Shown: positions 1 through 9,373, numbered from the stretch's first letter. The stretch: DNA of 64,000 nucleotides from Bacilli bacterium (GCA_035326105.1 DAOKYO010000002.1:186001-250000); one strand, 5' to 3'. A program made the numbers and translations. The notes: generated from the letters alone by a model not told the origin.

Positions 1-1449
1 GCCAAAGTATCCGAAGTCTTGATGCTTGATAATCAAATGCAAATTGACGGAATTTGCTTTGACTTAAAGTTAGCAATGTACCTTTTGGATTCTTCGCTTT
101 CATCTTCAATAAGACAGATTTATGCCTACTTTGCCTCCCCTGTGCCGGCGATTGCCGTTGAAACTGACGAGGAGGAAATAATTTTACAGACTATTGGAGC
201 CTTTGAGTTAGCGGATTCGGCGTTAATGAAAATAAAGAATAGTCAGTTGGATAAGCTTTTCTTTCAAATTGAACTTCCGTTGGCTTCGGTACTGAGCCAT
301 ATGGAAGTGGAAGGCTTTCCTCTTGATCAGACAACGCTCAAAAGTATCGGGGAAAGATTTAAGGCGCAGATTAATACTCTGCAGGAAGAGATATATGTTT
401 TAGCCGGTCATGAGTTTAACATTGCCTCTCCGGCGCAAGTGGGAAATGTCCTTTTTGACGAGTTGAAACTTCCCGCAAATCGAAAAAAATCAACGTCCGT
501 AGATCAGCTTAAGCATCTTTTCGATAAGCATCCGATTGTTGGTAAAATCCTTGAATTTCGTAAGTATGCCAAGTTGATATCCACCTATATCGATAGTCTT
601 GTCAATTACATTTTCCCTGACGGAAAGATTCACGCTAACTTCAATCAAACGGAAACCACCACCGGACGTCTTTCCAGTTCGGACCCAAATATGCAGAATA
701 TTTCGATCCGGGACGAAGAGGGGAAGATGATTCGTCAGGCCTTCTTTTATCCGGACAAGGACTTCCAGATTCTTTCCTTTGACTACTCGCAAATTGAGCT
801 TCGCATCCTCGCGAGTCTTAGTCACTGCGAAAAACTTATTACCGCATTTAAGGAGGGGGCCGACATTCATACCTTGACGGCTAGCCATGTCTTCCATCAC
901 TCCCCCGTGAGCGACAATGAAAGAAGGAAAGCAAAGGCGGTAAATTTCGGGATTGTCTACGGAATTAGCGATTGGGGATTGGCGGAACAATTGTCTATAT
1001 CTCCGCACGAAGCCGGCACGATCATCAAAGACTTTTATCTTGCATACCCCGAAATAGATCTATTCTTAAAATCGATTATCAGCAACGCCGAAAAAGACGG
1101 CTATGTTTCAACCTTGTTCGGTCGGCGGAGATACTTATCTGAATTAAATGATTCCGCCTACCAGAAAAGAGAATTTGCCAAACGCGCCGCCATGAATGCC
1201 CCGATTCAAGGAACGGCCGCGGATTTAATTAAAATTGCCATGGTAAAAGTTCAGGCGATGTTGGAAAAACGAAAATTTGAAACAAAGATGGTCTTACAAA
1301 TACATGATGAATTGATATTCAAAGTGCCCAAGAAGGAAAAGGGAATTGTCGATCAAGCGATAAGGGAAATTATGGAACAGGCTATCGCGCTTGATGTTCC
1401 GTTAAAAGTCGATGGCCATTATGGTCACACTTGGTACGATGCTAAATAA
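1..1449 (+). CDS. polA: DNA polymerase I, C-terminal part (5' end outside window)
   Basis: Template-directed DNA polymerase of replication and repair. The frame is open to the left edge, so the N-terminal 5'-nuclease domain lies upstream. What is visible begins in the vestigial 3'-5' exonuclease-like domain (DLKLAMYLLD) and continues into the family A polymerase domain. The conserved elements are all present in order: GRLSSSDPNMQNIS, motif A (FDYSQIELR with the catalytic Asp), motif B (RRKAKAVNFGIVYG) and motif C (QIHDELIF). The stop lies 14 bases before mutM-coaE, which has its own ribosome-binding site (AGGAAAG), so the two are probably cotranscribed. Polymerase identity is certain; proofreading activity cannot be judged from this fragment. 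Confidence 0.97.
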   Translation, partial: AKVSEVLMLDNQMQIDGICFDLKLAMYLLDSSLSSSIRQIYAYFASPVPAIAVETDEEEIILQTIGAFELADSALMKIKNSQLDKLFFQIELPLASVLSHMEVEGFPLDQTTLKSIGERFKAQINTLQEEIYVLAGHEFNIASPAQVGNVLFDELKLPANRKKSTSVDQLKHLFDKHPIVGKILEFRKYAKLISTYIDSLVNYIFPDGKIHANFNQTETTTGRLSSSDPNMQNISIRDEEGKMIRQAFFYPDKDFQILSFDYSQIELRILASLSHCEKLITAFKEGADIHTLTASHVFHHSPVSDNERRKAKAVNFGIVYGISDWGLAEQLSISPHEAGTIIKDFYLAYPEIDLFLKSIISNAEKDGYVSTLFGRRRYLSELNDSAYQKREFAKRAAMNAPIQGTAADLIKIAMVKVQAMLEKRKFETKMVLQIHDELIFKVPKKEKGIVDQAIREIMEQAIALDVPLKVDGHYGHTWYDAK

Positions 1450-1463
1450 GTGAGGAAAGAAAA

Positions 1464-2873
1464 ATGCCGGAATTACCTGAAGTAGAGACGGTTCGCAAAT
1501 TGCTTGAGCCGGTGGTTAAAAATGAAGAAATTGCCGATATTGTCGTCTATAAAAAACGCATTGTTCAAGGAAGCCCCGATGTATTTATTAATACCCTTCG
1601 GGGACATCATTTTACGAGCATTTCGCGTATTGGTAAGTACTTGATTTTTCATTTGGATAATAATTTGGTGTTGCTATCTCATCTACGGATGGAAGGAAAG
1701 TATATCGAGATTGGTCCTAAGGATCAAATTAGTCGCTTTTGTCGTGTTTTATTCGTTTTTAAAAGCGGAAAACGTCTTTGCTATGATGATTCGCGGCAAT
1801 TCGGAATTATGAAATTGACCGACGAGAAGCACTTTTTAACGGAAAAGGAGTTAACCAATGTCGGTCCGGAACCATTCGTTGTTGATAAGGACTATTTTTA
1901 CCAACGGCTTCATCGATTGAAGAAGTCGACAAAAGAAGCAATCTTGGATCAGAAAATAATGACCGGATTAGGCAACATCTACGCGGATGAGGTCCTTTTT
2001 GCGACAAAAATTCATCCTGAAACTCCGGCTTGTACGCTGTCGAAATCGCAGACCGATGATATTATCTCGTCTTCGATTCGTATTTTAAACGCAGCCATCG
2101 CCGCTGGAGGCTCAACCATTCGTAGTTATCACCCCTCAAAAGGCATTGATGGTCATTTTCAAAATACGCTTCAGGCTTATGGCCGGGAAGGCGAAAAATG
2201 CTCTCGCTGTGGGCACATTATGAAAAAAATTCGTGTCGGCGGACGGGGAACAACCTATTGTCCCTACTGCCAGATCAATCCCACAAAACCGGTTGTTGTC
2301 GGAATAACCGGCCCCGTGGCCAGCGGAAAGAGCCTTGTCACGAAAATATTCACCGCGGCGGGATTTGTGCCATTTGATAGCGATATGGTTGTCAGAGGGC
2401 TATATGATGATGCCGGATTTAAAGATGTCGTTGAAAAAATCTTGGAAACAAATATTACTGATAGTGAGGGCCGAATCGATCGGCGAAAAATCGGGCAAAT
2501 CATCGCCGGTGATGATCGGAAAAGAAAGGCGATTGAACACGTAATTCACCCGCTAGTACGGACGAAACTTGAAGAGGCGATTGCCAATTCTTCGGCACCG
2601 TTTTTAGTGGCGGAGGTCCCGCTTCTTTTTGAAAGTGGTTTTGAGGATTTAATGCAATATGTAGTCGGTGTTACCACCGAAACCAGCAAGCAGATTGAGT
2701 TTCTCAAAAATCGCGGCAGCGATGTTGATTTATCTTTAAATTTAAATGCTTCGAACAAATTTGCTCGCTATGAAAAAAAGGTCGACTATTTGATAATCAA
2801 CCTCTTTTCTCAAGAAGAGCTGAAAACAACTGTAAACAAAATTATTTTTGATATCAAAAGTTCGCGTCAATAA
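1464..2873 (+). CDS. mutM-coaE: Fused formamidopyrimidine-DNA glycosylase / dephospho-CoA kinase
   Basis: One 469-residue ORF holds two enzymes. Residues 1 to about 271 are MutM/Fpg: N-terminal MPELPEVETV with the catalytic Pro2/Glu3, the HLRMEGKY segment, the TGLGNIYADEVLF helix, and a C-terminal zinc finger (CSRC...CPYC) that binds oxidised-purine DNA. Six residues later, about 275-469 form CoaE: P-loop GPVASGKS, FDSDMVVRGLY and the LLFESGF segment. This part phosphorylates dephospho-CoA, the last step of CoA synthesis. The CoaE lid is atypical: the usual QxxRxxxR pattern reads QIEFLKNR. In Bacillus mutM and coaE are separate neighbouring genes, so this looks like a gene fusion. The ORF ends in a 7-base convergent overlap with dnaI. 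Confidence 0.93.
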   Translation: MPELPEVETVRKLLEPVVKNEEIADIVVYKKRIVQGSPDVFINTLRGHHFTSISRIGKYLIFHLDNNLVLLSHLRMEGKYIEIGPKDQISRFCRVLFVFKSGKRLCYDDSRQFGIMKLTDEKHFLTEKELTNVGPEPFVVDKDYFYQRLHRLKKSTKEAILDQKIMTGLGNIYADEVLFATKIHPETPACTLSKSQTDDIISSSIRILNAAIAAGGSTIRSYHPSKGIDGHFQNTLQAYGREGEKCSRCGHIMKKIRVGGRGTTYCPYCQINPTKPVVVGITGPVASGKSLVTKIFTAAGFVPFDSDMVVRGLYDDAGFKDVVEKILETNITDSEGRIDRRKIGQIIAGDDRKRKAIEHVIHPLVRTKLEEAIANSSAPFLVAEVPLLFESGFEDLMQYVVGVTTETSKQIEFLKNRGSDVDLSLNLNASNKFARYEKKVDYLIINLFSQEELKTTVNKIIFDIKSSRQ

Positions 2874-3769
2874 GTTTCAATTCCATCCAAATAATATTCT
2901 TGGACAATATTGGCTTTTATAATACTTTTTATTTGTTTGGCCTTCAGTTGTCCGGCTTTGCTTCTGAGGCCATATACAACATCGATGTCCTCGAGATGGT
3001 AGTTGCTTATGAAAACAGTTATTTTTCTTTCTTTGGAACGTTCGTTGATTAAAGGTAAAATAAAGTTATCGCGCGTAAAATCGCTGATGTATTCGTTGCC
3101 GAAGCCATCGAGGAAAAGATAATCAACTTCGGATAATTGTTGAAGCACTTTGTCAGCTTCATCCCGATTATTAAAGTAGGTGTCATTTACTTCTTTAATC
3201 GTCTTGGGAGTGTCGATAAAAGCGGCTGTTCCCAAATTTCGGCTGATTATTTCATTAAAGTAAATGCCGGCTAAAAAACTTTTTCCTTTGTTGTGATCAC
3301 CGCTGATAAAAATCCAGTGCTTAGGATCTTTAAGATTGCCTAAAAACTCAAGAATAAGCGGTCCTCTTTTGGTCGTAATATCGGCAGTATAATCGCCATT
3401 TAAACGGTATTTGCTCCACGCGGATGGTAAATCGCTACAAATGACATTTTTGCTGCGCTTTATCTTTGCATCATCGGCCTGACAGTGGGCATACTCTCGC
3501 ATCAAGACCCCGTCTTCAAGCCGAAGATTAAGTTGAAGTGGCCCGCGTTTATCGTCATCACCCGGATTAGAATTATACTTCTCGCAAGCGTAAAAATTGT
3601 CATAAAATTCCAGAATCGTCCCTAAATTTGCACGGGCGATGGCCTCATCGACCCCCACCCCCTGTAGAGCCGTCCAAACTTTTCGGTCGCTGAAAATTTT
3701 TCTTAAAAGATCTTCAATCGCAGTTTGGTAATCTTTATTTTGAAATTTGCTGACATCAATTTTTTCCAT
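2867..3769 (-). CDS. dnaI: Primosomal protein DnaI, helicase loader
   Basis: AAA+ ATPase that loads the replicative helicase with DnaB and DnaD in Gram-positive bacteria. At 300 aa it has the usual DnaI length. The N-terminal ~130 residues are the helicase-binding part. The ATPase part shows Walker A (SGDHNKGKS) and Walker B (VDYLFLDGFG), followed by a sensor region (TVFISNY). The ATG directly abuts the dnaB stop, giving a dnaB-dnaI operon as in Bacillus. Its stop overlaps the mutM-coaE stop from the other strand. Confidence 0.93.
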   Translation of the reverse strand: MEKIDVSKFQNKDYQTAIEDLLRKIFSDRKVWTALQGVGVDEAIARANLGTILEFYDNFYACEKYNSNPGDDDKRGPLQLNLRLEDGVLMREYAHCQADDAKIKRSKNVICSDLPSAWSKYRLNGDYTADITTKRGPLILEFLGNLKDPKHWIFISGDHNKGKSFLAGIYFNEIISRNLGTAAFIDTPKTIKEVNDTYFNNRDEADKVLQQLSEVDYLFLDGFGNEYISDFTRDNFILPLINERSKERKITVFISNYHLEDIDVVYGLRSKAGQLKAKQIKSIIKANIVQEYYLDGIETY

Positions 3770-5032
3770 TTATTTACCTTGCTCCTTAAGTGCCCGTTCC
3801 AATTCTTTCAATTCATCATCACTAATCTCATTTGCAATCTTGACTTTGTCTTGGTCATCGCCTTTTTCTTCGTTGCTAGGAAGACCTTTTTTTCTTTTGG
3901 CAAATCCCTTTAGGTTATCGCGTAAGTAATTGGTCGCATCGAGAGCGCTATCTATTTTTTCACGCACGAGAGCCCCGGCAATTTTAGTCGTATATGCATA
4001 TGATAATTGGTTGTTTTTGAGTCTTAAAACCGTAAATACCAAGGCATTAATAACGCCATTCGTAAGTCCGTATTTAATTGATAAGTCCTCTAAAAGTTGG
4101 CGATCACTGGGAACGATCGGTCGCCCTCCCTGAAGCAAAGCCAAAAAATCGATGGGCGAGCTCAGTTCCATTGCGTTAATAAGTTTACTAACTTCAGCCT
4201 CGCTATGTAAAAGTTGTTTCCTTTTACTTTTCGGTTGGGCAAAAGTGTATTTTTTTTCTTCATCCAAATAATTCTTCAAGATTAAAAAATTCACTCTTTG
4301 ACCTAAAGTTTCGTCGGGCGCATAACTTGAAATAACGCATTTCGCCAAAATCTGTTCATCGACACCATATAAAGTCCCCAATTGCTTGGCGTGCTTATAT
4401 TCATCACTTGCTAGAGCATCTCTTTTAATCATACCTTGCTTTAAAAGTTCCTCAAAAAACTTATCATCGTCAAAATCGACATCGAGCTTTCCGTGCCGAA
4501 TGGAGGAGGCAAAATTATTAAGGGCGTTGTTATAAGCTGGATCATTGAAGTCAGGGCGAAAAACTTCAACAAATGATGCCGATATTTCCTGCTTGCCGTT
4601 GACAACTTCATCCGCTTGAAAAAGTTTTAAAAGGTGATTGGTCGCCTTCAAACCAATTGACTTGATGAGCATTCCTTTAAAAAGTTGATCGTCAAAAAAA
4701 TCATAGGGCGATTTAGGGGCATATAATTCAAATGTATAGAAGGAAAAATCCTTTTCCTGTTCATAATATGTTCGCAGTAAACCAACTCCTTCGAGTCGTT
4801 GGCGCGCCAAGTTAAAAGCATTTAAATTCATATCGGTCAAAGAAAGAAAGTCACCGATTGAGAACACCTGATCCCGTTCGAGTTTCCACGCATTGAAAAG
4901 AGTCAAAAACAAGGCGATTGAAACATGACCGACCAGCGGTTGATATAAAGCCAACAAAACCGTTGTATCATTATCACTGATTAGTGAGGCCGAACGAATT
5001 TCGGCAAAATCTTTCTCTTTAACTGCGGTCAT
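3770..5032 (-). CDS. dnaB: Replication initiation and membrane attachment protein DnaB
   Basis: Primosome protein of the DnaB/DnaD family (not the DnaB helicase), needed to recruit DnaI and the helicase to oriC. The 420-aa length fits. The N-terminal winged-helix part contains the LYQPLVGHVSIALF segment typical of the family, and the C-terminal part (about 310-390) matches the DDBH2 region. The C-terminus is charged and Lys-rich. It starts the dnaB-dnaI operon after a GAGGT ribosome-binding site. nrdR, which precedes dnaB in Bacillus, is not here; pfkA starts divergently instead. Confidence 0.92.
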   Translation of the reverse strand: MTAVKEKDFAEIRSASLISDNDTTVLLALYQPLVGHVSIALFLTLFNAWKLERDQVFSIGDFLSLTDMNLNAFNLARQRLEGVGLLRTYYEQEKDFSFYTFELYAPKSPYDFFDDQLFKGMLIKSIGLKATNHLLKLFQADEVVNGKQEISASFVEVFRPDFNDPAYNNALNNFASSIRHGKLDVDFDDDKFFEELLKQGMIKRDALASDEYKHAKQLGTLYGVDEQILAKCVISSYAPDETLGQRVNFLILKNYLDEEKKYTFAQPKSKRKQLLHSEAEVSKLINAMELSSPIDFLALLQGGRPIVPSDRQLLEDLSIKYGLTNGVINALVFTVLRLKNNQLSYAYTTKIAGALVREKIDSALDATNYLRDNLKGFAKRKKGLPSNEEKGDDQDKVKIANEISDDELKELERALKEQGK

Positions 5033-5051
5033 ACTTTACCTCTTCTTTGAT

Positions 5052-5079
5052 AATATAACATCGCTTATTTTTAGTCCAA
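5052..5079 (-). promoter_or_regulatory. Probable dnaB promoter
   Basis: Read on the minus strand: TTGGAC, a 16-base spacer, then TATATT, about 20 bases upstream of the dnaB start codon. The -35 touches an imperfect palindrome at 5079-5096 (ACGAAAACGTGGTTTCGT). Confidence 0.5.
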
Positions 5080-5178
5080 CGAAAACGTGGTTTCGTATCG
5101 TCTTTATCTTTAATTTTACCCCATGTATGTGTTAACATTAGTTTGATAGTTTCATTGAAACTAGGAGGTTATCTTTTT

Positions 5179-6141
5179 ATGATTAAAAAAGTCGGTGTTT
5201 TGACTTCCGGCGGTGATGCACCGGGCATGAATGCTGCCATTAGAGCAATCGTCCGCGCGGGAATTAAAAACGGTCTAAAAATGTATGCGGTTTTTGAAGG
5301 CTACAAAGGCTTGGTTGATGATGACATCATCGAAGTCGATCGTAGTTTCGTGAGTGAAATTTTGATGCGAGGGGGAACGATTATTCGTACCGCCCGTCTT
5401 CCTGAATTTGCAACCATCGAAGTCCAGAAAAAAGCCGTGGAGAATTTGAAGCGTCATGGAATCGATGCGCTTGTGACCATCGGTGGCGATGGGACCTACA
5501 AAGGCGCGATGGCTTTAACCAAGTTAGGAATTAACTGCATTGGCCTTCCTGGCACTATTGACAATGATATCTCATCTACCGACTACACTATCGGTTTTGA
5601 TACCTGTTTAAATACAATCGTTCAAGCCGTTGATAAATTACGGGATACTTCCTCTTCTCATCAACGGTGTTCAATAATTGAAGTTATGGGCAATCACTGC
5701 GGTGATTTGGCTCTTTTCGGCGGTACTGCCTGCGGAGCAGATTTGATATTATCTCCCGAGTATCGACCAGATGATGATGAAGTTATCGCCAAACTGCGGC
5801 ATATTCATATGAATCGGGCTCGTCACGCTTTGGTCATAGTCTCGGAAAAATTAATTCCCGATCTTAATCAGTTTGCCGAAATGATTGCCGAAAAAACTGG
5901 ATTTGATACTCGGACGACTGTCCTTGGCCACATTCAACGGGGTGGATCTCCGTCCGCTTTTGACCGCGTTTTATCAGCCCGACTTGGTGTTTACGCTATC
6001 AACTTGTTGCTTGAAGGCAAGGGCGGAAGATGCGTCGGAATGAAAGACGGAAAACTCGTTGATTTTGACATCAATGAAGCTTTGGTTATGAAGAAGGATT
6101 CAACAAAAGAATTAATTGATGTCATTGCCACCTTAAAGTAA
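5179..6141 (+). CDS. pfkA: ATP-dependent 6-phosphofructokinase
   Basis: Commits fructose 6-phosphate to glycolysis. The ATG at 5179 is chosen over one 36 bases upstream because AGGAGG at 5163 is well spaced and the protein then begins MIKKVGVLTSGGDAPGMN as in the family. It is 320 aa. ATP-site GGDGTYKGA and the catalytic PGTIDND are intact, as are SHQR and the C-terminal GHIQRGGSP. One substrate-site triplet that is MGR in E. coli and Bacillus reads MGN here, so an F6P-contacting Arg appears to be replaced. pyk follows after 30 bases, a conserved pfkA-pyk pair. Whether regulation by ADP/PEP is kept cannot be told. Confidence 0.95.
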   Translation: MIKKVGVLTSGGDAPGMNAAIRAIVRAGIKNGLKMYAVFEGYKGLVDDDIIEVDRSFVSEILMRGGTIIRTARLPEFATIEVQKKAVENLKRHGIDALVTIGGDGTYKGAMALTKLGINCIGLPGTIDNDISSTDYTIGFDTCLNTIVQAVDKLRDTSSSHQRCSIIEVMGNHCGDLALFGGTACGADLILSPEYRPDDDEVIAKLRHIHMNRARHALVIVSEKLIPDLNQFAEMIAEKTGFDTRTTVLGHIQRGGSPSAFDRVLSARLGVYAINLLLEGKGGRCVGMKDGKLVDFDINEALVMKKDSTKELIDVIATLK

Positions 6142-6171
6142 TCACATCGTAGAAAGTTTTGAGGTAAGAAA

Positions 6172-7620
6172 ATGTTCAATATCAGCAAAAAAACTAAAAT
6201 CGTTTGTACCATCGGTCCCGCCAGCGAATCTTATGAGAAAATATCCGCCCTTTTGGATGCGGGAATGAATGTCATGCGCTTAAATTTTTCCCATGGCAGT
6301 TATGATGAACATCTCAATCGCATTAAGATTGCCCGAAGAATTGAGAAAGAACGCGGAGTCTTTATTCCGGTTATGCTCGATACGAAAGGGCCGGAAATTC
6401 GTTGCCACCTGTTTGAAAATGGGGGTGTGAAAATAGATCGCGATAAAATTGTGCGCATATCGATGGATGAAGTCTTGGGAACGGCCGATAAGTTTTCGGT
6501 TTCTTATCCCGGCCTATATGATGATGTTAAAATTGGCGATCACATTAAAATCGATGACGGCAATTTGAATCTTTTAATAGTTGAAAAGGATGATAGTCAG
6601 CACGAATTGGTTTGTCAGGCGCTAAATAGTCACTTTCTAAAAAACCGTAAGGGCGTGAATGCCCCATTTGCTCGGCTGTCGATGCCCTATGTGAGCGATA
6701 TTGACCGTGACGACATTACTTTTGGTTGCCAAAATGGCATCGACATGATTGCCGCCAGTTTTTGTCGGCGACCGGATGATATTTTGCAAATTAAAAAAGT
6801 GTGCGAAGATGCCGGGAGGAACAATGTCCCCGTTATCGCTAAAATTGAAAATAAAGAAGGCGTTGATCGCATTGACGAAATTTTGAAAGTCGCCGATGGT
6901 ATTATGGTTGCACGGGGTGACTTAGGAGTGGAAGTTCCTCCGGAATTAGTCCCCGTTTACCAAGAGGAGTTAATTCGGAAATGCCGTCAAATCGGAAAAC
7001 CGGTTATTACCGCAACCCAGATGCTGGACTCGATGGTAACCCATCCTGTTCCCACGCGGGCCGAGGTAAGTGATGTTGCCACCGCAATTCGCGAGTCAAC
7101 TGATGCCGTAATGCTATCCGCCGAGAGCGCTTCTGGCGATTACCCAATAGAAGCGGTGGCTATGCAAGCGAAAATTAGTGCCACCATTGAACAGCACCTT
7201 GATTATCGCGCATTGGCGGAAGAAGCTTATTCGACTTCGGAAAAGAACAATTCCGATGCGATTGCAAATTCGGTTGCCAATACTGCCAATTTGATCGGAG
7301 CTCGTTTGATCTTTTGTTTTTCGGAAACCGGAATGTCCGGATGCCGCATTTCAAAAGCCCGGCCTTCTTGCCCAATTATCGTTGTTTCACATCGGCGTGA
7401 GACCGCTTTGAATCTTGGTCTTTATTGGGGAATTAATACCATCGTAATAAAGCAACTTCCGCAACTAATTGAAGATATGGAAGCGCTGGCTCTTATTAAG
7501 TCTCATGATTTAGGTCTTCTCGCAGGCAGTCCAATCATCATTACCGGCGGAACTCCTACAGGCAGTGGAAGAACAAATTTTATGCGGATTGTTAATGTCA
7601 ATGAAATAAAGGATATTTAA
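6172..7620 (+). CDS. pyk: Pyruvate kinase
   Basis: Makes pyruvate and ATP from PEP, the last step of glycolysis. The 482-aa protein has the N-terminal CTIGPAS and LNFSHG motifs, DTKGPEIR, the active-site MVARGDLGVE block and ITATQMLDSM with the Mg/K-binding residues. There is a complete C-terminal allosteric domain but no extra PEP-utiliser domain of the kind found in Bacillus pyruvate kinase. It lies in a pfkA-pyk-ROK kinase operon; its stop is one base from the next ATG. GAGGT precedes the start. Confidence 0.96.
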   Translation: MFNISKKTKIVCTIGPASESYEKISALLDAGMNVMRLNFSHGSYDEHLNRIKIARRIEKERGVFIPVMLDTKGPEIRCHLFENGGVKIDRDKIVRISMDEVLGTADKFSVSYPGLYDDVKIGDHIKIDDGNLNLLIVEKDDSQHELVCQALNSHFLKNRKGVNAPFARLSMPYVSDIDRDDITFGCQNGIDMIAASFCRRPDDILQIKKVCEDAGRNNVPVIAKIENKEGVDRIDEILKVADGIMVARGDLGVEVPPELVPVYQEELIRKCRQIGKPVITATQMLDSMVTHPVPTRAEVSDVATAIRESTDAVMLSAESASGDYPIEAVAMQAKISATIEQHLDYRALAEEAYSTSEKNNSDAIANSVANTANLIGARLIFCFSETGMSGCRISKARPSCPIIVVSHRRETALNLGLYWGINTIVIKQLPQLIEDMEALALIKSHDLGLLAGSPIIITGGTPTGSGRTNFMRIVNVNEIKDI

Positions 7621-7621
7621 A

Positions 7622-8473
7622 ATGCAGTATGTTATCTCTTTGGATATTGGCGGTACAAATTTACGGGCGGCGATTATCAATGACAAATATCAAATTGTCA
7701 ATTCGCTTAGACGTTCGACTATAGTTGGATCGGTTGATCTCTTTTTGAAGCAAGTTGCGGAAATAATTACTGATCTCGACTATAAAAAGTATAATCCGAT
7801 CGCAATTTCGATGGGGGTACCCGGTAGAGTTCGGTCTAATGGTTTTATCGATGCCTTACCGAACATTCATATCGAAAACATTCCGCTTCGCGAGTATATC
7901 GAATATTACTTTAAAATTCCCGCCATGGTCCGTAACGATGCCGAGATGGCTGGGCTTGCGGAAGCCGCGATAGGTCAAGGTAAGGACTTCTATTCAACTT
8001 TTTTTATCACCATATCGACCGGAATTGGCGGCGCCTATATTCAAGATCGAAAGATTTGTCAATATTCCAACGAGATCGGTCATACGCTTGTGAATTATCA
8101 TAATTCTTATTATGAACTTGAAAAAATCGCTTCCGGGTCAGGAATTATCACTTTATGCCGTTTAAACGGCATTGAAATTGAAAGAACATCGCAATTTTTT
8201 GAACGTATCCGCCTTCGTGACACCGAAATTTTCCCCGTTTTTAATGATTGGGTGGATATTTTGGATTCCTTTTTTTCGGATATTGTCGCGGCTTTTTCTC
8301 CGTCAATCATCGTTTTGACTGGTGGGGTTATGAAGAGCGCCGATGTTTTTCTGGATGAACTAATCCGCCGTCACCCCGAAGTTATAATTAAACCAGCCGG
8401 ATTTGATCAGGATGCGGGATTAATTGGCGGAGCCGCTTTCGGCTTTCTGAATAAAGGTAGTGCTAACAACTAG
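7622..8473 (+). CDS. ROK-family sugar kinase (probable glucokinase), zinc motif absent
   Basis: Predicted to phosphorylate glucose or a related hexose to feed the adjacent pfkA and pyk. The 283-aa protein opens with the ATP-binding SLDIGGTNLRAAI and has SMGVPGRV, the VRNDAEMAGLAEA segment containing the catalytic Asp, and ISTGIGGAYI. The ROK signature normally continues from GH into a Cys-rich zinc site (CxCGxxGCxE). Here GHTLVNYHNSYYELEKIASG has no cysteines. The start codon is one base after the pyk stop, so translation is probably coupled. Sugar specificity is inferred from context only. Confidence 0.85.
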   Translation: MQYVISLDIGGTNLRAAIINDKYQIVNSLRRSTIVGSVDLFLKQVAEIITDLDYKKYNPIAISMGVPGRVRSNGFIDALPNIHIENIPLREYIEYYFKIPAMVRNDAEMAGLAEAAIGQGKDFYSTFFITISTGIGGAYIQDRKICQYSNEIGHTLVNYHNSYYELEKIASGSGIITLCRLNGIEIERTSQFFERIRLRDTEIFPVFNDWVDILDSFFSDIVAAFSPSIIVLTGGVMKSADVFLDELIRRHPEVIIKPAGFDQDAGLIGGAAFGFLNKGSANN

Positions 8474-8512
8474 GTTTTTGATTATAATGTTAATGAAACG
8501 AGGATTAATTCC

Positions 8513-9373
8513 ATGAGTAAGATTGCCATCAGCAGTGATTCGACGCTCTCCATCAGCCAAGAAAAAGCCCACGAATTAGGTATTTTTGTCCTTCCATTAA
8601 ACGTTATTGTCGATGAAACCGAGTACCATGATGGAATTGATATAACCAATATTTCACTAGCCAAAATGATGAGAGGCGGTCATAAAATTAAGACATCAAC
8701 TCCGACTCCATACGAAATTGAATTATATTTTAACAATATCTTTGCGCAAGGTTACGATGAAATCATACACTTTACTATTTCGAGTCATTTATCCAGTATG
8801 TACGATTTATTTACTAAAACCTGTGGGGAGAATTGGCCGGGAAAAATTACAGTCATCGATTCATTGTCAATATGCCGGTATATGGCCGAAAACGTTCTTA
8901 CCGCCAAACACTACGCGGATTTAGGTCTCGGACGCGACGAGATTGAGAAGATCTGCTTAAATCGCCGTACCGATGGCTGGCTTTTCTTTATTCCTGAAAA
9001 TCTAACTCATCTTAAAAATGGCGGAAGAATATCCCCGACAGTCGCGGCGGTCGGCAATCTATTAGGGATTAAACCCATTTTAGCATTTAAGAATGGTGTG
9101 ATTGAAAAAGAAGCGACTACGCGCAATATTAAAAAGACCATTCGCGAAGAGATTGTTAAACTGGCAAATATGAAACTTTCGCCTGATGAATATAATCTTA
9201 ATGTTGTCGTTTTTGACACTAAACCCGAATTGTTAGAAATGGTTAGAAAAGCAGCCGGCGAATTGATGCCCAAGTTTGATCTGAATGTTTCTGACCTATC
9301 AATTAATGTCTGTGCCCATACCGGTCCGGGAACCATCGGCTGCGGGCTTTCTAAAAAAATTGGTGTAAAGTAG
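8513..9373 (+). CDS. DegV family fatty-acid-binding protein
   Basis: DegV/FakB-type proteins bind a fatty acid and present it to the FakA kinase for phospholipid synthesis. The 286-aa protein has the family landmarks: SSDSTLSI near the N-terminus, TPTPYEIELYF, TISSHLSSMYD (fatty-acid carboxylate region), LKNGGRIS and the C-terminal AHTGPGTIGCG. A perfect TATAAT at 8483 with a poor -35 suggests it can be transcribed separately from the kinase gene upstream. No fakA is visible in this window. The specific fatty acid cannot be predicted. Confidence 0.9.
   Translation: MSKIAISSDSTLSISQEKAHELGIFVLPLNVIVDETEYHDGIDITNISLAKMMRGGHKIKTSTPTPYEIELYFNNIFAQGYDEIIHFTISSHLSSMYDLFTKTCGENWPGKITVIDSLSICRYMAENVLTAKHYADLGLGRDEIEKICLNRRTDGWLFFIPENLTHLKNGGRISPTVAAVGNLLGIKPILAFKNGVIEKEATTRNIKKTIREEIVKLANMKLSPDEYNLNVVVFDTKPELLEMVRKAAGELMPKFDLNVSDLSINVCAHTGPGTIGCGLSKKIGVK

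Noticed and set aside
490..1008. 172-codon open frame antisense to polA
   Set aside because: It covers the conserved polymerase motifs on the other strand and has no ribosome-binding site; a shadow of polA.
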